Shown here in pieces: positions 11,290 to 20,433 of a stretch of DNA of 64,000 nucleotides. The translations under genes and the position numbers were made by a program. Where the stretch lies: NCBI RefSeq assembly GCF_001025155.1, contig NZ_AP012322.1:1426001-1490000 (forward strand), read 5' to 3'. This stretch comes from Bifidobacterium angulatum DSM 20098 = JCM 7096 (GTDB taxonomy: Bacteria; Actinomycetota; Actinomycetes; Actinomycetales; Bifidobacteriaceae). Position 1 is the stretch's first letter. Each line of letters opens with the position of its first letter. The notes below the pieces were generated by a model. The model did not search any database. It saw only the letters and a list, made by a program, of their open reading frames with translations, and was not told where the DNA came from.

Positions 11290-14200
11290 ATGGTTTTTCG
11301 CGTATACGTGGAAAAGAAGCCGGGCTTCGACGTCGAGGCGCAGCAGCTCGCCAATGAGCTCACGACCATCCTCGGCATCAAAGCTCTGAAGAACGTTCGT
11401 CTTGTCAACCGTTACGACGTGGAAGGCATCAGCGAGGAGCTGTTCGCCCAGGCTACGCCGACCGTGTTCAGCGAACCGCAGGTGGATAACGTCTCCGCCG
11501 ATTTGCCTGATTTCGGCGACGCAACCGTATTCGCCGTGGAATACCTGCCCGGCCAGTTCGACCAGCGCGCGGATTCCGCCAGCGAATGCATCCAGCTGAT
11601 CTCGCAGGGCGAGCGCCCGACCGTGCGTTCCGCCAAGGTGTATGCGCTGGAAGGCGAGCTCTCCGAAGCCGATGTCGAGGCCATCAAGCATTACGTGATC
11701 AACCCGGTGGAGGCGCGTGAGGCCTCGCTGGATGTGAAGACCACGCTCAAGACCCAGGTGCCGGTTCCCGGCAAGGTGGAGGTCATCAGCGGCTTCCGCA
11801 CCATGAGCGACGCCGAGCTCGAACAATTCATCGAGGATCGCGGTCTGGCCATGGATCTGGCCGATCTGCAGTTCTGCCGCGAGCATTTCACCGAGGAACA
11901 GCGCGATCCGACGATCACCGAGATCAAGGTGATCGACACCTATTGGTCCGATCATTGCCGCCACACCACGTTCGGCACGCAGCTCGATGAGGTCGCAATC
12001 GATGACGCCGCGGTCAAGGCCGCGTTCGACAAGTATCTTGAGATGCGCCACGAGCTGGGCCGCGACGCCAAGCCGGTGTGTCTGATGGATATGGGCACGA
12101 TCGGCGCGAAGTGGCTCAAGAAGAACGGCATTCTGAAGAACCTCGACGAATCCGAGGAGATCAACGCCTGCACCGTCAAGGTGAAGGTGGATGTGAACGG
12201 CCACGACGAGGACTGGCTGTTCCTGTTCAAGAACGAAACGCACAACCACCCCACCGAGATCGAACCGTTCGGCGGCGCAGCCACCTGCATCGGCGGCTGC
12301 ATCCGCGACCCGCTGTCCGGCCGTTCCTACGTGTACCAGGCCATGCGCGTGACCGGCGCCGCCGATCCGACCGTGCCGGTGTCCGAGACGCTTGAGGGCA
12401 AGCTCCCCCAGCGCAAGCTCGTCACCACCGCCGCAGCCGGCTACTCCTCCTACGGCAACCAGATCGGCCTGGCCACCGGTCAGGTGGACGAGATCTACCA
12501 CCCCGGCTATGTGGCCAAGCGCATGGAGGTCGGTGCGGTTGTGGCCGCGACCCCGGCCGATCATGTACGCCGCGAAACCCCGGCTCCGGGCGACAAGGTC
12601 ATCCTGCTCGGCGGTCGTACCGGCCGTGACGGCATCGGCGGCGCTACCGGCGCGTCCAAGGCGCATAACGTCGAATCCCTGGAGCTTGATGGCGCCGAGG
12701 TGCAGAAGGGCAACGCTCCGGTGGAGCGTAAGCTGCAGCGTCTGTTCCGTCGTGGCGACGCATGCCGTCTGATCAAGCGCTGCAACGATTTCGGCGCCGG
12801 TGGCGTGTCCGTGGCGGTCGGCGAGCTGGCCGACGGCCTGTACGTGGACCTCAACAAGGTGTCGAAGAAGTACGAGGGTCTGGACGGCACCGAACTGGCG
12901 ATTTCCGAATCCCAGGAGCGCATGGCCGTGGACGTGGCCGCCGAGGATGCGGACGAGTTCCTGGGCTACGCCAAGGAGGAGAACCTCGAGGCCGAGGTCA
13001 TCGCGACCGTGACCGAAGAGCCGCGCATGACGATGGTATGGAACGGCGACACGATCGTGGATCTGTCCCGCGAGTTCCTCGCCTCCAACGGCGCTCCAAA
13101 GCATCAGGTGGTGCATGTCGAGGCGCAGCACGGCTACGCCACCCCGTGGAAGACCGGCACGCTCGCCGAACGCATGCACACCATGCTCACCGATCTGAAC
13201 GTGGCCTCCAACAAGGGACTTTCCGAACGCTTCGACTCCACCATCGGCGCGGGCACCGTGCTCATGCCGTTCGGCGGGCGTAAGCAGCTGACCCCGAACA
13301 TGGCCATGGTGGCCAAGCTGCCGGTGTTCGGCGAGACCACCACCGCCTCCGCGATGGCTTGGGGCTTCAACCCGTACATCATGGAGCAGAACCAGTTCAC
13401 GGGCGCCTACCTGTCCGTGGTCGAGTCGCTCTCGAAGCTGGTCGCTGCCGGTTTTGAGCATGAGAAGGCATACCTGAGCTTCCAGGAGTACTTCGAGAAG
13501 CTGCGCGACGAGCCGGAACGCTGGGGCAAGCCGATGGCCGCCGTGCTGGGTGCTTTGATGGCTCAGGTGGATCTGGGCGCTGGCGCGATCGGCGGCAAGG
13601 ATTCCATGTCCGGCACCTTCGAACAGCTTGACGTTCCGCCGACCCTGATCTCCTTCGCTGTGGCCGTAGGCAACATGAAGCGCGCCACCTCCCCCGAGTT
13701 CAAGGGCGCCGGCCACCGTGTGGTCCGCATCGCCCCGCGCTATAACGCCGATGGTCTCACGCCGGATAAGGACGCGCTGCTGGAAGTGTTCTCCGCGGTC
13801 GAGGAACTCACCGACTTCGGCGATGCGCTGGCCGTGTCCACGCCGGGCTACGGTGCGACCGCCGAGGCTATCTTCAAGATGACGGTCGGCAACCAGATCG
13901 GCGTGAAGCTGGCCGATGGCATCAGCGTGGACGACCTGTTCGCCCCGGCCTATGGTTCCTTCATCATCGAACTTGCCGACAACGCGAAGGTTCCGGCCGT
14001 ATCCAACCTGGTTGAGGTCAGTGAGGTCGGCGAGACCACCGAGGCCTACCAGTTCGTGGCAGCCGGTGAGACGCTGGATCTGGCCGAGCTGCAGGACGCT
14101 TGGGAGGGCGGCATCGAATCCGTGTTCCCGTACCGATCCAAGGGCGACGAAAAGGGCAAGACCGTTGAGACCGTGTCCTTCAATGCGCCGAAGAAGACCG

Positions 14201-15024
14201 TGTACACCGGCACCGGCGTCGCCAAGCCGCATGTGATCATCCCCGTGTTCCCCGGCAACAACTGCGAATACGATTCCGCAGCCGCCTTCGAGCGCGCGGG
14301 AGCCGACGTGAGCACGCTCATCGTGAACAACCTCACCCCCGCCGCCGTGGCCGAATCCACCAACGCGTTGGTCGAGGAAATCAAGAAGAGCCAGATCATC
14401 ATGATCCCCGGCGGCTTCTCCGGCGGCGACGAGCCGGACGGCTCCGCCAAGTTCATCACCGCGTTCTTCCGTGCCCCGGCTGTGACCGAGGCCGTGCGCG
14501 ACCTGCTGAACAACCGCGATGGCCTGATGCTCGGCATCTGCAATGGTTTCCAGGCGCTCATCAAGCTCGGCCTAGTGCCGTACGGCGACATCGTGCCGAT
14601 GACCGCCGAATGCCCGACGCTGACGTTCAACACCATCGGCCGCCACCAGAGCCGTCTGGTGCGCACCCGCGTGGCCTCGAACCTCTCCCCGTGGCTGGCG
14701 AAGACCGAGGTGGGCGACATGCACACCATCGCCATCTCCCACGGCGAAGGCCGTTTCGTGGCTTCCGACGATGTGCTCGCCCAGCTCAAGGCCAATGGCC
14801 AGATCGCCACGCAGTACGTGGACGAGGCCGGTGTGCCGGGCATGGACCTGAGCGTGAACCCGAACGGTTCACTGCTGGCCATCGAAGGCATCACCAGCCC
14901 GGACGGCCGTGTGTTCGGCAAGATGGGCCACTCCGAGCGTTACAGCAACGGCACGTTCGTGAATGTGCCCGGCGAGAAGGATCAGCCGCTGTTCGCAGCC
15001 GGCGTGGAGTACTTCACCGCCTGA
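11290..15024 (+). CDS. purL: Phosphoribosylformylglycinamidine synthase, single-chain form
   Basis: PurL converts FGAR, glutamine and ATP to FGAM. This 1244-aa protein is the large single-chain type, in which the PurS-like N-domain, two AIRS-type ATP-binding halves (FLFKNETHNHPTEIEPFGGA, GGKDSMSGT) and a class I glutaminase domain are fused. The glutaminase nucleophile is the Cys in MLGICNGFQ, around residue 1084, with the partner His/Glu in ISHGEGRF. No separate purS or purQ is needed. An AAGGAG ribosome site precedes ATG 11290. It ends with a strong terminator. Confidence 0.96.
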   Translation: MVFRVYVEKKPGFDVEAQQLANELTTILGIKALKNVRLVNRYDVEGISEELFAQATPTVFSEPQVDNVSADLPDFGDATVFAVEYLPGQFDQRADSASECIQLISQGERPTVRSAKVYALEGELSEADVEAIKHYVINPVEAREASLDVKTTLKTQVPVPGKVEVISGFRTMSDAELEQFIEDRGLAMDLADLQFCREHFTEEQRDPTITEIKVIDTYWSDHCRHTTFGTQLDEVAIDDAAVKAAFDKYLEMRHELGRDAKPVCLMDMGTIGAKWLKKNGILKNLDESEEINACTVKVKVDVNGHDEDWLFLFKNETHNHPTEIEPFGGAATCIGGCIRDPLSGRSYVYQAMRVTGAADPTVPVSETLEGKLPQRKLVTTAAAGYSSYGNQIGLATGQVDEIYHPGYVAKRMEVGAVVAATPADHVRRETPAPGDKVILLGGRTGRDGIGGATGASKAHNVESLELDGAEVQKGNAPVERKLQRLFRRGDACRLIKRCNDFGAGGVSVAVGELADGLYVDLNKVSKKYEGLDGTELAISESQERMAVDVAAEDADEFLGYAKEENLEAEVIATVTEEPRMTMVWNGDTIVDLSREFLASNGAPKHQVVHVEAQHGYATPWKTGTLAERMHTMLTDLNVASNKGLSERFDSTIGAGTVLMPFGGRKQLTPNMAMVAKLPVFGETTTASAMAWGFNPYIMEQNQFTGAYLSVVESLSKLVAAGFEHEKAYLSFQEYFEKLRDEPERWGKPMAAVLGALMAQVDLGAGAIGGKDSMSGTFEQLDVPPTLISFAVAVGNMKRATSPEFKGAGHRVVRIAPRYNADGLTPDKDALLEVFSAVEELTDFGDALAVSTPGYGATAEAIFKMTVGNQIGVKLADGISVDDLFAPAYGSFIIELADNAKVPAVSNLVEVSEVGETTEAYQFVAAGETLDLAELQDAWEGGIESVFPYRSKGDEKGKTVETVSFNAPKKTVYTGTGVAKPHVIIPVFPGNNCEYDSAAAFERAGADVSTLIVNNLTPAAVAESTNALVEEIKKSQIIMIPGGFSGGDEPDGSAKFITAFFRAPAVTEAVRDLLNNRDGLMLGICNGFQALIKLGLVPYGDIVPMTAECPTLTFNTIGRHQSRLVRTRVASNLSPWLAKTEVGDMHTIAISHGEGRFVASDDVLAQLKANGQIATQYVDEAGVPGMDLSVNPNGSLLAIEGITSPDGRVFGKMGHSERYSNGTFVNVPGEKDQPLFAAGVEYFTA

Positions 15025-15031
15025 CAGTGAT

Positions 15032-15094
15032 GACCGATAAGTAGCAAAACAGGGGTGGGAATCCGAGAAGGTTCCCGCCCCTGTTGGTTATCGG
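15032..15094 (+). terminator. Terminator of purL
   Basis: A 14-bp stem (15048-15061 with 15072-15085, one imperfect pair) is closed again outside by an 8-bp arm pair (ACCGATAA / TTATCGGT). The result is a long two-part hairpin directly after purL. Confidence 0.75.
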
Positions 15095-15130
15095 TGAAAA
15101 TATGTTCGCCGTCATATACGGCGGTATGCA

Positions 15131-15607
15131 TTATTCGGTCTCTGAGGGCGCGACATGTTCCGCAGCAGCCACACCGCTCGATGCAGGAGCGTTGTTAGCA
15201 CTGCTAGCCAATTGCTGCTGCACGGTCTTCGCGATGTGACGGCTGACCATGAACCAAATCGCCCCGGCAATGACCACGATAAACGCGATTGGATAGAGAT
15301 ACTCTGCAATTCCGTATCTGTACTGCGAGGATGGGAGCACGCCACGGTCGTCGGAATCCCAACGCAGCGCATAGAACGCGACCGTAGCCAACACCGAGAA
15401 TACGATGGCTGCTATCGGCTTCTTCAGCAATCCGAACAGCAGAACCAGCAGTGAAGCCACTGCGATGGCCGCCATGAGCGTAATGCATATGACGGCTTCC
15501 GGATACATGCCGCCGATTAGCTTTCCGGATCGCAAGCCCGCGATGTAGATGCGCAGGAACGTCAGCAGCGAAAGGCTCACCACATTTTTCTTGCATTCCC
15601 TCATCAT
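15131..15607 (-). CDS. Hypothetical multi-pass membrane protein
   Basis: I do not recognise a family. From ATG 15607 the product is about 158 aa. Three strongly hydrophobic segments are visible: one around VICITLMAAIAVASLLVLL, one around IAAIVFSVLATVAFYALRW, and one around LYPIAFIVVIAGAIWFMV. A charged Ala/Ser-rich cytoplasmic-type tail follows. The frame extends to a TTG at 15658, but no start has a good ribosome site. It lies immediately downstream of the DUF4230 remnant on the same strand, so it may be a partner gene or part of a decayed operon. Confidence 0.5.
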   Translation of the reverse strand: MMRECKKNVVSLSLLTFLRIYIAGLRSGKLIGGMYPEAVICITLMAAIAVASLLVLLFGLLKKPIAAIVFSVLATVAFYALRWDSDDRGVLPSSQYRYGIAEYLYPIAFIVVIAGAIWFMVSRHIAKTVQQQLASSANNAPASSGVAAAEHVAPSETE

Positions 15608-15658
15608 GTTTTGATGACAAGTTAGGACCGTGTGCAGTTGCTGGCTACCGTATATCAA

Positions 15659-15934
15659 TCACTTGGGATCGGTTGTAGTCACTGTCACCGTGTATATCCC
15701 GGCTTCAGTAGTTGGCGCATACAAACGCTCGATAACATCCTTGGCCTGTTTATTCGCAACTTTCAGCAACTGAGTTCGGTCCAATTTGGATTCGGACTGC
15801 TTCTTGGCATCCTTCAACGCATCCGCGGTATCCTGAACATCAGCCGCGTTGAAGATGGAATCTGACTTGTCAAAAAATCGTAGGGAATCGGGATTGACAG
15901 TAATCACAAAGATGCTTGGAATTCCGCCAAATAT
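15659..15934 (-). pseudogene. DUF4230-like C-terminal remnant
   Basis: The frame reads as the C-terminal half of a DUF4230 protein: a beta-strand segment ending VITVNPDSLRFFDKSDSIFN, an amphipathic helix region rich in Lys/Gln/Asp (DALKDAKKQSESKLDRTQLL), then ANKQAKDVIERL and a final beta-strand YTVTVT. There is no ATG. The only in-frame start is a GTG at 15907 placed inside the conserved strand, and two stop codons (TAG, TGA) close the frame just upstream near 15935-15940. The N-terminal anchor and first half of the domain are therefore missing. I treat it as a gene fragment, although a very short GTG-started protein of 82 aa is possible. Confidence 0.55.
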
Positions 15935-16016
15935 TCACTATTCTCGAATTTGTGTACCTTAATGTGTACTTTTAATCGGATTTTCCAGAAGGGTACTAAC
16001 CTGAGACGGCAGTCGG

Positions 16017-16202
16017 TTACTCTTCTTCCTCGGATGCCTCATGCTCGGGAAGTTCTTCGTCTTTTAGCTTACGAACAAGCGTATTGCCGACGCTTCCAAT
16101 GACTGTTCCGCAAACAAGGCAGGCGCCTGCTATGGTTGCGACTAATCCGATGGGGCCGCCACATCTCTTTGCGATTTTAGAAAGCTGCGCATAATCCCAC
16201 AT
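16017..16202 (-). CDS. Small single-pass membrane protein, 61 aa
   Basis: Starting at ATG 16202 the product is 61 aa. A basic N-terminus with two cysteines is followed by one hydrophobic helix (IGLVATIAGACLVCGTVIGSV) and a strongly acidic tail ending in EEEE. The start is well supported by a GGAGG ribosome site six bases upstream. A longer in-frame extension to 16520 is antisense to the methyltransferase gene and is rejected. It is divergent from the restriction-modification pair, from which it is separated by only about 85 bases. The function is unknown; it may be co-transferred with that locus. Confidence 0.6.
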   Translation of the reverse strand: MWDYAQLSKIAKRCGGPIGLVATIAGACLVCGTVIGSVGNTLVRKLKDEELPEHEASEEEE

Positions 16203-16287
16203 TGTTGCCTCCAAACTCTTCCATGAGTGTTTCTGCAATTGGCTGTTATTGCTCAGTATAGGTTGCCCTTCGTCTATTCTGCTAAGT

Positions 16288-17685
16288 ATGACATCCAAGA
16301 CCATCGCGCAGATTCGCAACGAAGCTGCGGCGTCGCTTTCCCCTGAACGACAGCAGCAGTGGGAACAGTTTTTGACACCCGCACCCGTTGCCGAGCAGGC
16401 AGCAAGTCTGTTTACCCCTACCTGTAATCCGGTTCGCATTCTCGATCTGGGTTCCGGCTCCGGTATCCTGAGTGCGGTAACGGCGAAGCGGTCTTCGCAT
16501 GGTAGCAGCGTAGTGGCCATTGAGCAGGATCCCGCTCTCGCGGCCGATTCAGAAGCCTCATTACGTCAGGTGTGTGATGATGTCGAGGTGATTAACAAAT
16601 CGATTTTCGATGTGCTGCTTGAATCCAGTTTTGACCGGGTGATTCTGAACCCGCCATACAAGAAGATCAGCCCGACTGTAATCGTCACAAGCGGCGGCGG
16701 TGTGAAGGTCACGAACCTGTATGCGGCGTTTCTTGTAACGGCGATTCAAGCATTGGCCAGTGGCGGCGAATGCGTTGCCATCATTCCGCGTTCGTGGATG
16801 AACGGCGATTATTTCAAGGATTTCCGCAAGTGGATGCTGAGCAAGTGCAGTCTTGACGTGTTGGCCGTATATGAGTCGCGTCAGGAGCATTTCAAGGATA
16901 TGAACATCCTGCAGGAGATCATGCTGGTGAAAGTATCCAAGCAGCCTCAAACCAAGAAGGTCACGGTCTATGCGGATGCCATGCCTGTCGGCTCCCTTGA
17001 ACGGCAACCGCATGAATCTGTCGCACTCAAGGCGTTGCTGATGGGCCGTGATCGGATTGTGCGCGTTCGGCAGCAGGACCCACGCCTATCGAACTTCAGG
17101 ACGATGGCTGATCAGGGTTTGTGGGTGTCCACGGGCAAACTGGTGTGGTTCCGCAACCGCGACGTACTGTCGGATGTTGAGGAGCCGGATGGGCATCCGC
17201 TGTATTGGTCGGATAATCAGGATGGCATGGTGACGGTGCACCCGGTTGAGTGTGACCGGGAGCAGTGGGTGACCAACAAGGCCGATTCACGCAAAGTCGT
17301 GTTGCCCGCCGGCAGTTATTGTCTGGTGAACCGTTTTTCGGCCAAGGAGCAGCGGCATCGCATTTATGCGTCGTATCTGCGCAGCGGCGTAGGTTTCGTG
17401 GCCGATAACAAGCTGAACTATGTACATCAGGGCACGTCGCGCCAAACAGTGCCGTTGGACGATAAGGCCGCACGTGGTCTGACGCTGTGGCTGTCGTCAT
17501 CGATCATCGATGAGTGGTATCGGCAGGTATCCGGCAGCACGCAGGTCAACGCGACAGATCTGCGACAGATGCCATGTCCGACGAAGAACCAGCTTGCCAC
17601 ACTGTCTGATTTGCTACCGGTGAGCAATGACGTGGGTCAGGATCGTATTGACGAAACGATTGAAAGGTTGTTCTCATGGGCATAG
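16288..17685 (+). CDS. N6-adenine DNA methyltransferase of a BsuBI/PstI-type restriction-modification system
   Basis: The 465-aa protein has SAM motif I (ILDLGSGSGIL, near residue 50) and the catalytic N6-adenine motif NPPY near residue 110, in the order of the gamma class. A C-terminal target-recognition region follows. Its partner downstream is a BsuBI/PstI-family nuclease, so the pair probably recognises a PstI-like site (CTGCAG), which the enzyme would methylate on adenine. I chose ATG 16288; the longer TTG start at 16249 lacks support. Only a weak AAG precedes 16288, and a TATAGGTT box lies close upstream, so a short or leaderless message is possible. The gene overlaps the nuclease gene by 10 bases. 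Confidence 0.88.
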   Translation: MTSKTIAQIRNEAAASLSPERQQQWEQFLTPAPVAEQAASLFTPTCNPVRILDLGSGSGILSAVTAKRSSHGSSVVAIEQDPALAADSEASLRQVCDDVEVINKSIFDVLLESSFDRVILNPPYKKISPTVIVTSGGGVKVTNLYAAFLVTAIQALASGGECVAIIPRSWMNGDYFKDFRKWMLSKCSLDVLAVYESRQEHFKDMNILQEIMLVKVSKQPQTKKVTVYADAMPVGSLERQPHESVALKALLMGRDRIVRVRQQDPRLSNFRTMADQGLWVSTGKLVWFRNRDVLSDVEEPDGHPLYWSDNQDGMVTVHPVECDREQWVTNKADSRKVVLPAGSYCLVNRFSAKEQRHRIYASYLRSGVGFVADNKLNYVHQGTSRQTVPLDDKAARGLTLWLSSSIIDEWYRQVSGSTQVNATDLRQMPCPTKNQLATLSDLLPVSNDVGQDRIDETIERLFSWA

Positions 17686-18623
17686 GTAGTCTGATCGATG
17701 AAGCTTTGGAGATACTGCGAGATTTCGAGGTCGGCAAAGATCAGCTGAACGAGCGCAGCGCCATGACGTTGCTCGCCTTATTGCAGCTCAAAGACGGAGA
17801 TTCGTGGGAACAGGCCACTAATCCGATGCTGGGCACTCGTGCGATCATGGACTGGATTCGCGACCAGTTCGGTGTGGATTACAAGCCGAACACACGTGAG
17901 ACGATTCGCCGGTTCACTCTGCATCAGTTTGTTATGGCTGAAATCGTCGAGGAAAATGCCGACCAGCCCGATCGCCCGATCAACTCTCCGAAATGGAACT
18001 ACCGAGTAACCAATGCGGCGCTTGAGGTGTTCCGCAATCAGGGAAGATCGACGTTCGAATCCGAGTTGAAACAGTTCCTGTCCGAACACGCTTCTTATGC
18101 GTCGCTGGCCGAGGAACGACGCAACATGCCGAAAACGCCGGTCGTGATGCCATCCGGTACGACTCTTGAACTGTCGCCCAGCGGCCAGTCGACGCTTATC
18201 AAGGCAATGATTGAGGAGATGCTTCCACGATTCGCTCCCGGATGTCAGATCGCCTACATCGATGACACCGACCACAAGCATGGCGTCGTCAACGCCGAAC
18301 TCATGGACAGACTCGGCATCAATCTCAGGGCACGCGAAAAAGCTCCCGACGTAATCGCATGGGACGAAAAGCGCGACTGGCTGTTCCTGATGGAAGCCGC
18401 CAGTACGCACGGCCCGGTCGATGTGACCCGCAAGGCCGAACTGCATGATCTGTTCGCCGATCAATGGAATAACGTCGTACTCGTCTCCTGCTTCCCCGAC
18501 CGCAGAACCATGCAGAGGTACCTTGCCCTGCTCGCGTGGGAAACGGAGGCATGGTGCGCCGATACCCCCGACCACATGATGCATTTCAACGGCTCCCGCT
18601 TCATGGGGCCGTATGGAAACTAG
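17676..18623 (+). CDS. BsuBI/PstI-family type II restriction endonuclease
   Basis: This 315-aa protein matches the family in length and layout. A helical N-terminal domain (about residues 1-140) is followed by a PD-(D/E)xK-type catalytic domain, with PDVIAWDEKRDWLFLMEA carrying the acidic residues, then the family signature STHGPVD and a conserved Lys/Asp-rich end. By family it should cleave within CTGCAG, leaving protected host sites methylated by the upstream enzyme. The start ATG lies inside the end of the methyltransferase gene (10-base overlap), typical of translational coupling. No control (C) protein gene is present. The pair is intact in sequence. Confidence 0.88.
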   Translation: MGIGSLIDEALEILRDFEVGKDQLNERSAMTLLALLQLKDGDSWEQATNPMLGTRAIMDWIRDQFGVDYKPNTRETIRRFTLHQFVMAEIVEENADQPDRPINSPKWNYRVTNAALEVFRNQGRSTFESELKQFLSEHASYASLAEERRNMPKTPVVMPSGTTLELSPSGQSTLIKAMIEEMLPRFAPGCQIAYIDDTDHKHGVVNAELMDRLGINLRAREKAPDVIAWDEKRDWLFLMEAASTHGPVDVTRKAELHDLFADQWNNVVLVSCFPDRRTMQRYLALLAWETEAWCADTPDHMMHFNGSRFMGPYGN

Positions 18624-19091
18624 TTTGATTCTGAAACATTTAGAGAAATCACTTGTATGTCTATGTCGTCCATAATGCTTGTCTTTGGCGATGTGGCGCC
18701 TCTATTTTCAGCTTTGCTGAATAGCTGTCTCAGCTCGTTTCAAAAGAGTCTGAGGGACTTTCATCCCGTAGAAGCCCATATCATATAAGGCATCCAAAAA
18801 AATTATGCAATATACAATAATTGATTTGTTTGTTGACGTGTTGAGTGAGATTTATCCTCTCTTGCATTGACGCTTCGAGATCATCGGCAATAGTCCCATC
18901 CTGAAGATTAACGATTTTATTGTCATGATCTGTTTCCGCTAAGGCAATGAGCAATCTGTTCTTTCGTTCTTTTCCTCTTTAATTGATATCTTTTTGTCTC
19001 GTTGTACTATTTTGATATCAATAAGTCCATGCGCTAGATATTTTTTCTATTAATTTTTCTAACGAGCATCAGATTCAATGGCGCAGCATCA
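18624..19091. other. AT-rich intergenic region with a broken ORF
   Basis: About 470 bases between the nuclease and the convergent minus-strand gene are clearly more AT-rich than the flanking core genes, which suggests foreign origin. The only coding-like trace is the broken minus-strand frame at 18708-18978, annotated separately. No tRNA, hairpin terminator with T-tract or repeat was seen. Confidence 0.5.
18708..18978 (-). pseudogene. Unrecognised broken ORF, frameshift at a T7 run
   Basis: On the minus strand one frame reads about 65 codons (RLLIALAETDHDNKIV..., ...LEASMQERINLTQHV...) and closes soon after a run of seven T (near 18797-18803). Shifting one base at that run opens a second frame, LDALYDMGFYGMKVPQTLLK, to a stop at 18708. 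The joined product would be about 90-100 aa and has the composition of a real protein. There is no ATG start; the best candidate is TTG 18954. I recognise no family. It may be a gene remnant, a phase-variable gene switched off, or chance. Confidence 0.3.
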
Positions 19092-19952
19092 TCACTGCAA
19101 TTGGGTCAGCGCACTGATGACATCATCAGTAAGTGTTTTCTGCTTCGTCGCATTCAACTCGTTGGATGTGCGAACCACCACCGTCCCGATCACGGTATGC
19201 GAACCGCTACTCAGGATGCCTCCATCAAAAGCACCCAAATAATCGTTTCTTTTCTCGGCTGCTTCAGCGGTTTCATACACCTCAACGGAACCGCCGCAAT
19301 CCGTTCCGTTCTCCAAGATATCGTCGTAGAACAAGACGCTCTGATCCACATTGCTGCTGCAGAAGAACACAGCAGACGTATATCCACCGCTTTTATGCAA
19401 TTTGCCGTTCGGATCATTGTCTTCCGTCGCCGCCTTGATGCCAGTAACCGTCGGAACCGTTTTCAGACGCGTCACAACGAATTCTTCGTTCGGATTCGTG
19501 ACCTGCTTCATCTGCAGGATGCTGTTCTCCAGTTCCTTTTGGCGAGATTTCAGGTCATCAGTGACGCTCTGATAATCCAGCGGCTTGGACAGTTCTTGGG
19601 TACGAGAGCGGATCTCCGATATTTTGGTAGGGCGATCGCCTATTTCGTGTTTGGTTTTCTTCGCCGTATCGATGGCTTGCTTCGCGGACTCCATTGTTTT
19701 CTCGTCCAGCGGCTTTTCGCCACCTTTAACCACCGCATTAATATCGGTAATCGCCGCATCAAGATTATCGTTCTTCGCCTGTACTTTCTCTACTGCGGTC
19801 TCATACTCGGCAACCGCATCATTGTATGGGCTCTGATACAGGAACCACCAACTGCAAATCACGGCGACAATTAGCACAGCGGCCAAACCGCACAATATAA
19901 TTCTCTTGGTTTTCGACTTCGACGTCGACTCTTCGGCATTCTTTTCACTCAT
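19092..19952 (-). CDS. Membrane-anchored protein with extracytoplasmic coiled coil
   Basis: The 286-aa product has a charged N-terminal tail (about 16 residues), one transmembrane helix around residues 18-40 (ILCGLAAVLIVAVICSWWFL) and no clear signal cleavage site. A long Ala/Lys/Glu-rich helical region (about 45-160) with coiled-coil character follows, then a small C-terminal mixed domain with two cysteines (FFCSSN, TDCGGS) that could form a disulfide. It is probably anchored with the C-terminus outside. ATG 19952 is preceded by an AGGGAAA ribosome site. I recognise no family. It sits alone in the accessory stretch and may be a surface or phage-defence-associated protein; the function is unknown. 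Confidence 0.7.
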   Translation of the reverse strand: MSEKNAEESTSKSKTKRIILCGLAAVLIVAVICSWWFLYQSPYNDAVAEYETAVEKVQAKNDNLDAAITDINAVVKGGEKPLDEKTMESAKQAIDTAKKTKHEIGDRPTKISEIRSRTQELSKPLDYQSVTDDLKSRQKELENSILQMKQVTNPNEEFVVTRLKTVPTVTGIKAATEDNDPNGKLHKSGGYTSAVFFCSSNVDQSVLFYDDILENGTDCGGSVEVYETAEAAEKRNDYLGAFDGGILSSGSHTVIGTVVVRTSNELNATKQKTLTDDVISALTQLQ

Positions 19953-20217
19953 CGTTTTTCCCTATTCGTGGTCAGTCGTTGCTTTTGGCACACCACCGCT
20001 CCCAGAAGGAGATACAATGCACCACACTTACAAAGCGTAACAACATATTCGTCGTTCCGCCTCAGTTGCCAACTGAGTTTCGCAAGGAATTTCGAGTGAA
20101 ATTCCCAACGTCGCAGCGGTCGGTGTGAATCATCTTCCGACGCAACGGCAAAGCTGCCGGACGGATATCGACTACAGTGGGATTGGCGGAACGCACCAAG
20201 CGAAAGGAACTGTCGAT

Positions 20218-20310
20218 ATGCCGATCAACGAGGCATTGCTCGCCGCGATGAAGGCAGCCGGTTACATCAAGCCCAATGCGAGGAAAACCTATAAGATTCA
20301 GCGCGCTTGA
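20218..20310 (+). CDS. Possible 30-aa small protein
   Basis: A short ORF starts at ATG 20218 after an AAAGGAA ribosome site about nine bases upstream. It encodes a basic peptide with an amphipathic helix (INEALLAAMKAAGYI) and a Lys/Arg-rich tail. A longer frame from 20125 lacks a ribosome site. It is convergent with the YolD-like gene. There is no family assignment; it is supported only by the ribosome site and composition. Confidence 0.35.
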   Translation: MPINEALLAAMKAAGYIKPNARKTYKIQRA

Positions 20311-20433
20311 CGGCATCGGCGACGAACAGTCCGATGTGATCAATCACGATGAACCTCCTAATAGATAGTTCTTCCATTATTCGCTCACTCACCACGGCGC
20401 CAGCGAAATCAGCGTTGGGTAAAGTCCGGCGTT

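Noticed and set aside
11254-14232. 992-aa minus-strand ORF
   Set aside because: It is the antisense shadow of purL; composition is His/Gly/Leu-biased with no family motif.
16203-16520. Upstream extension of the 61-aa membrane protein
   Set aside because: It is antisense to the methyltransferase start, while the ATG at 16202 has a near-perfect ribosome site.
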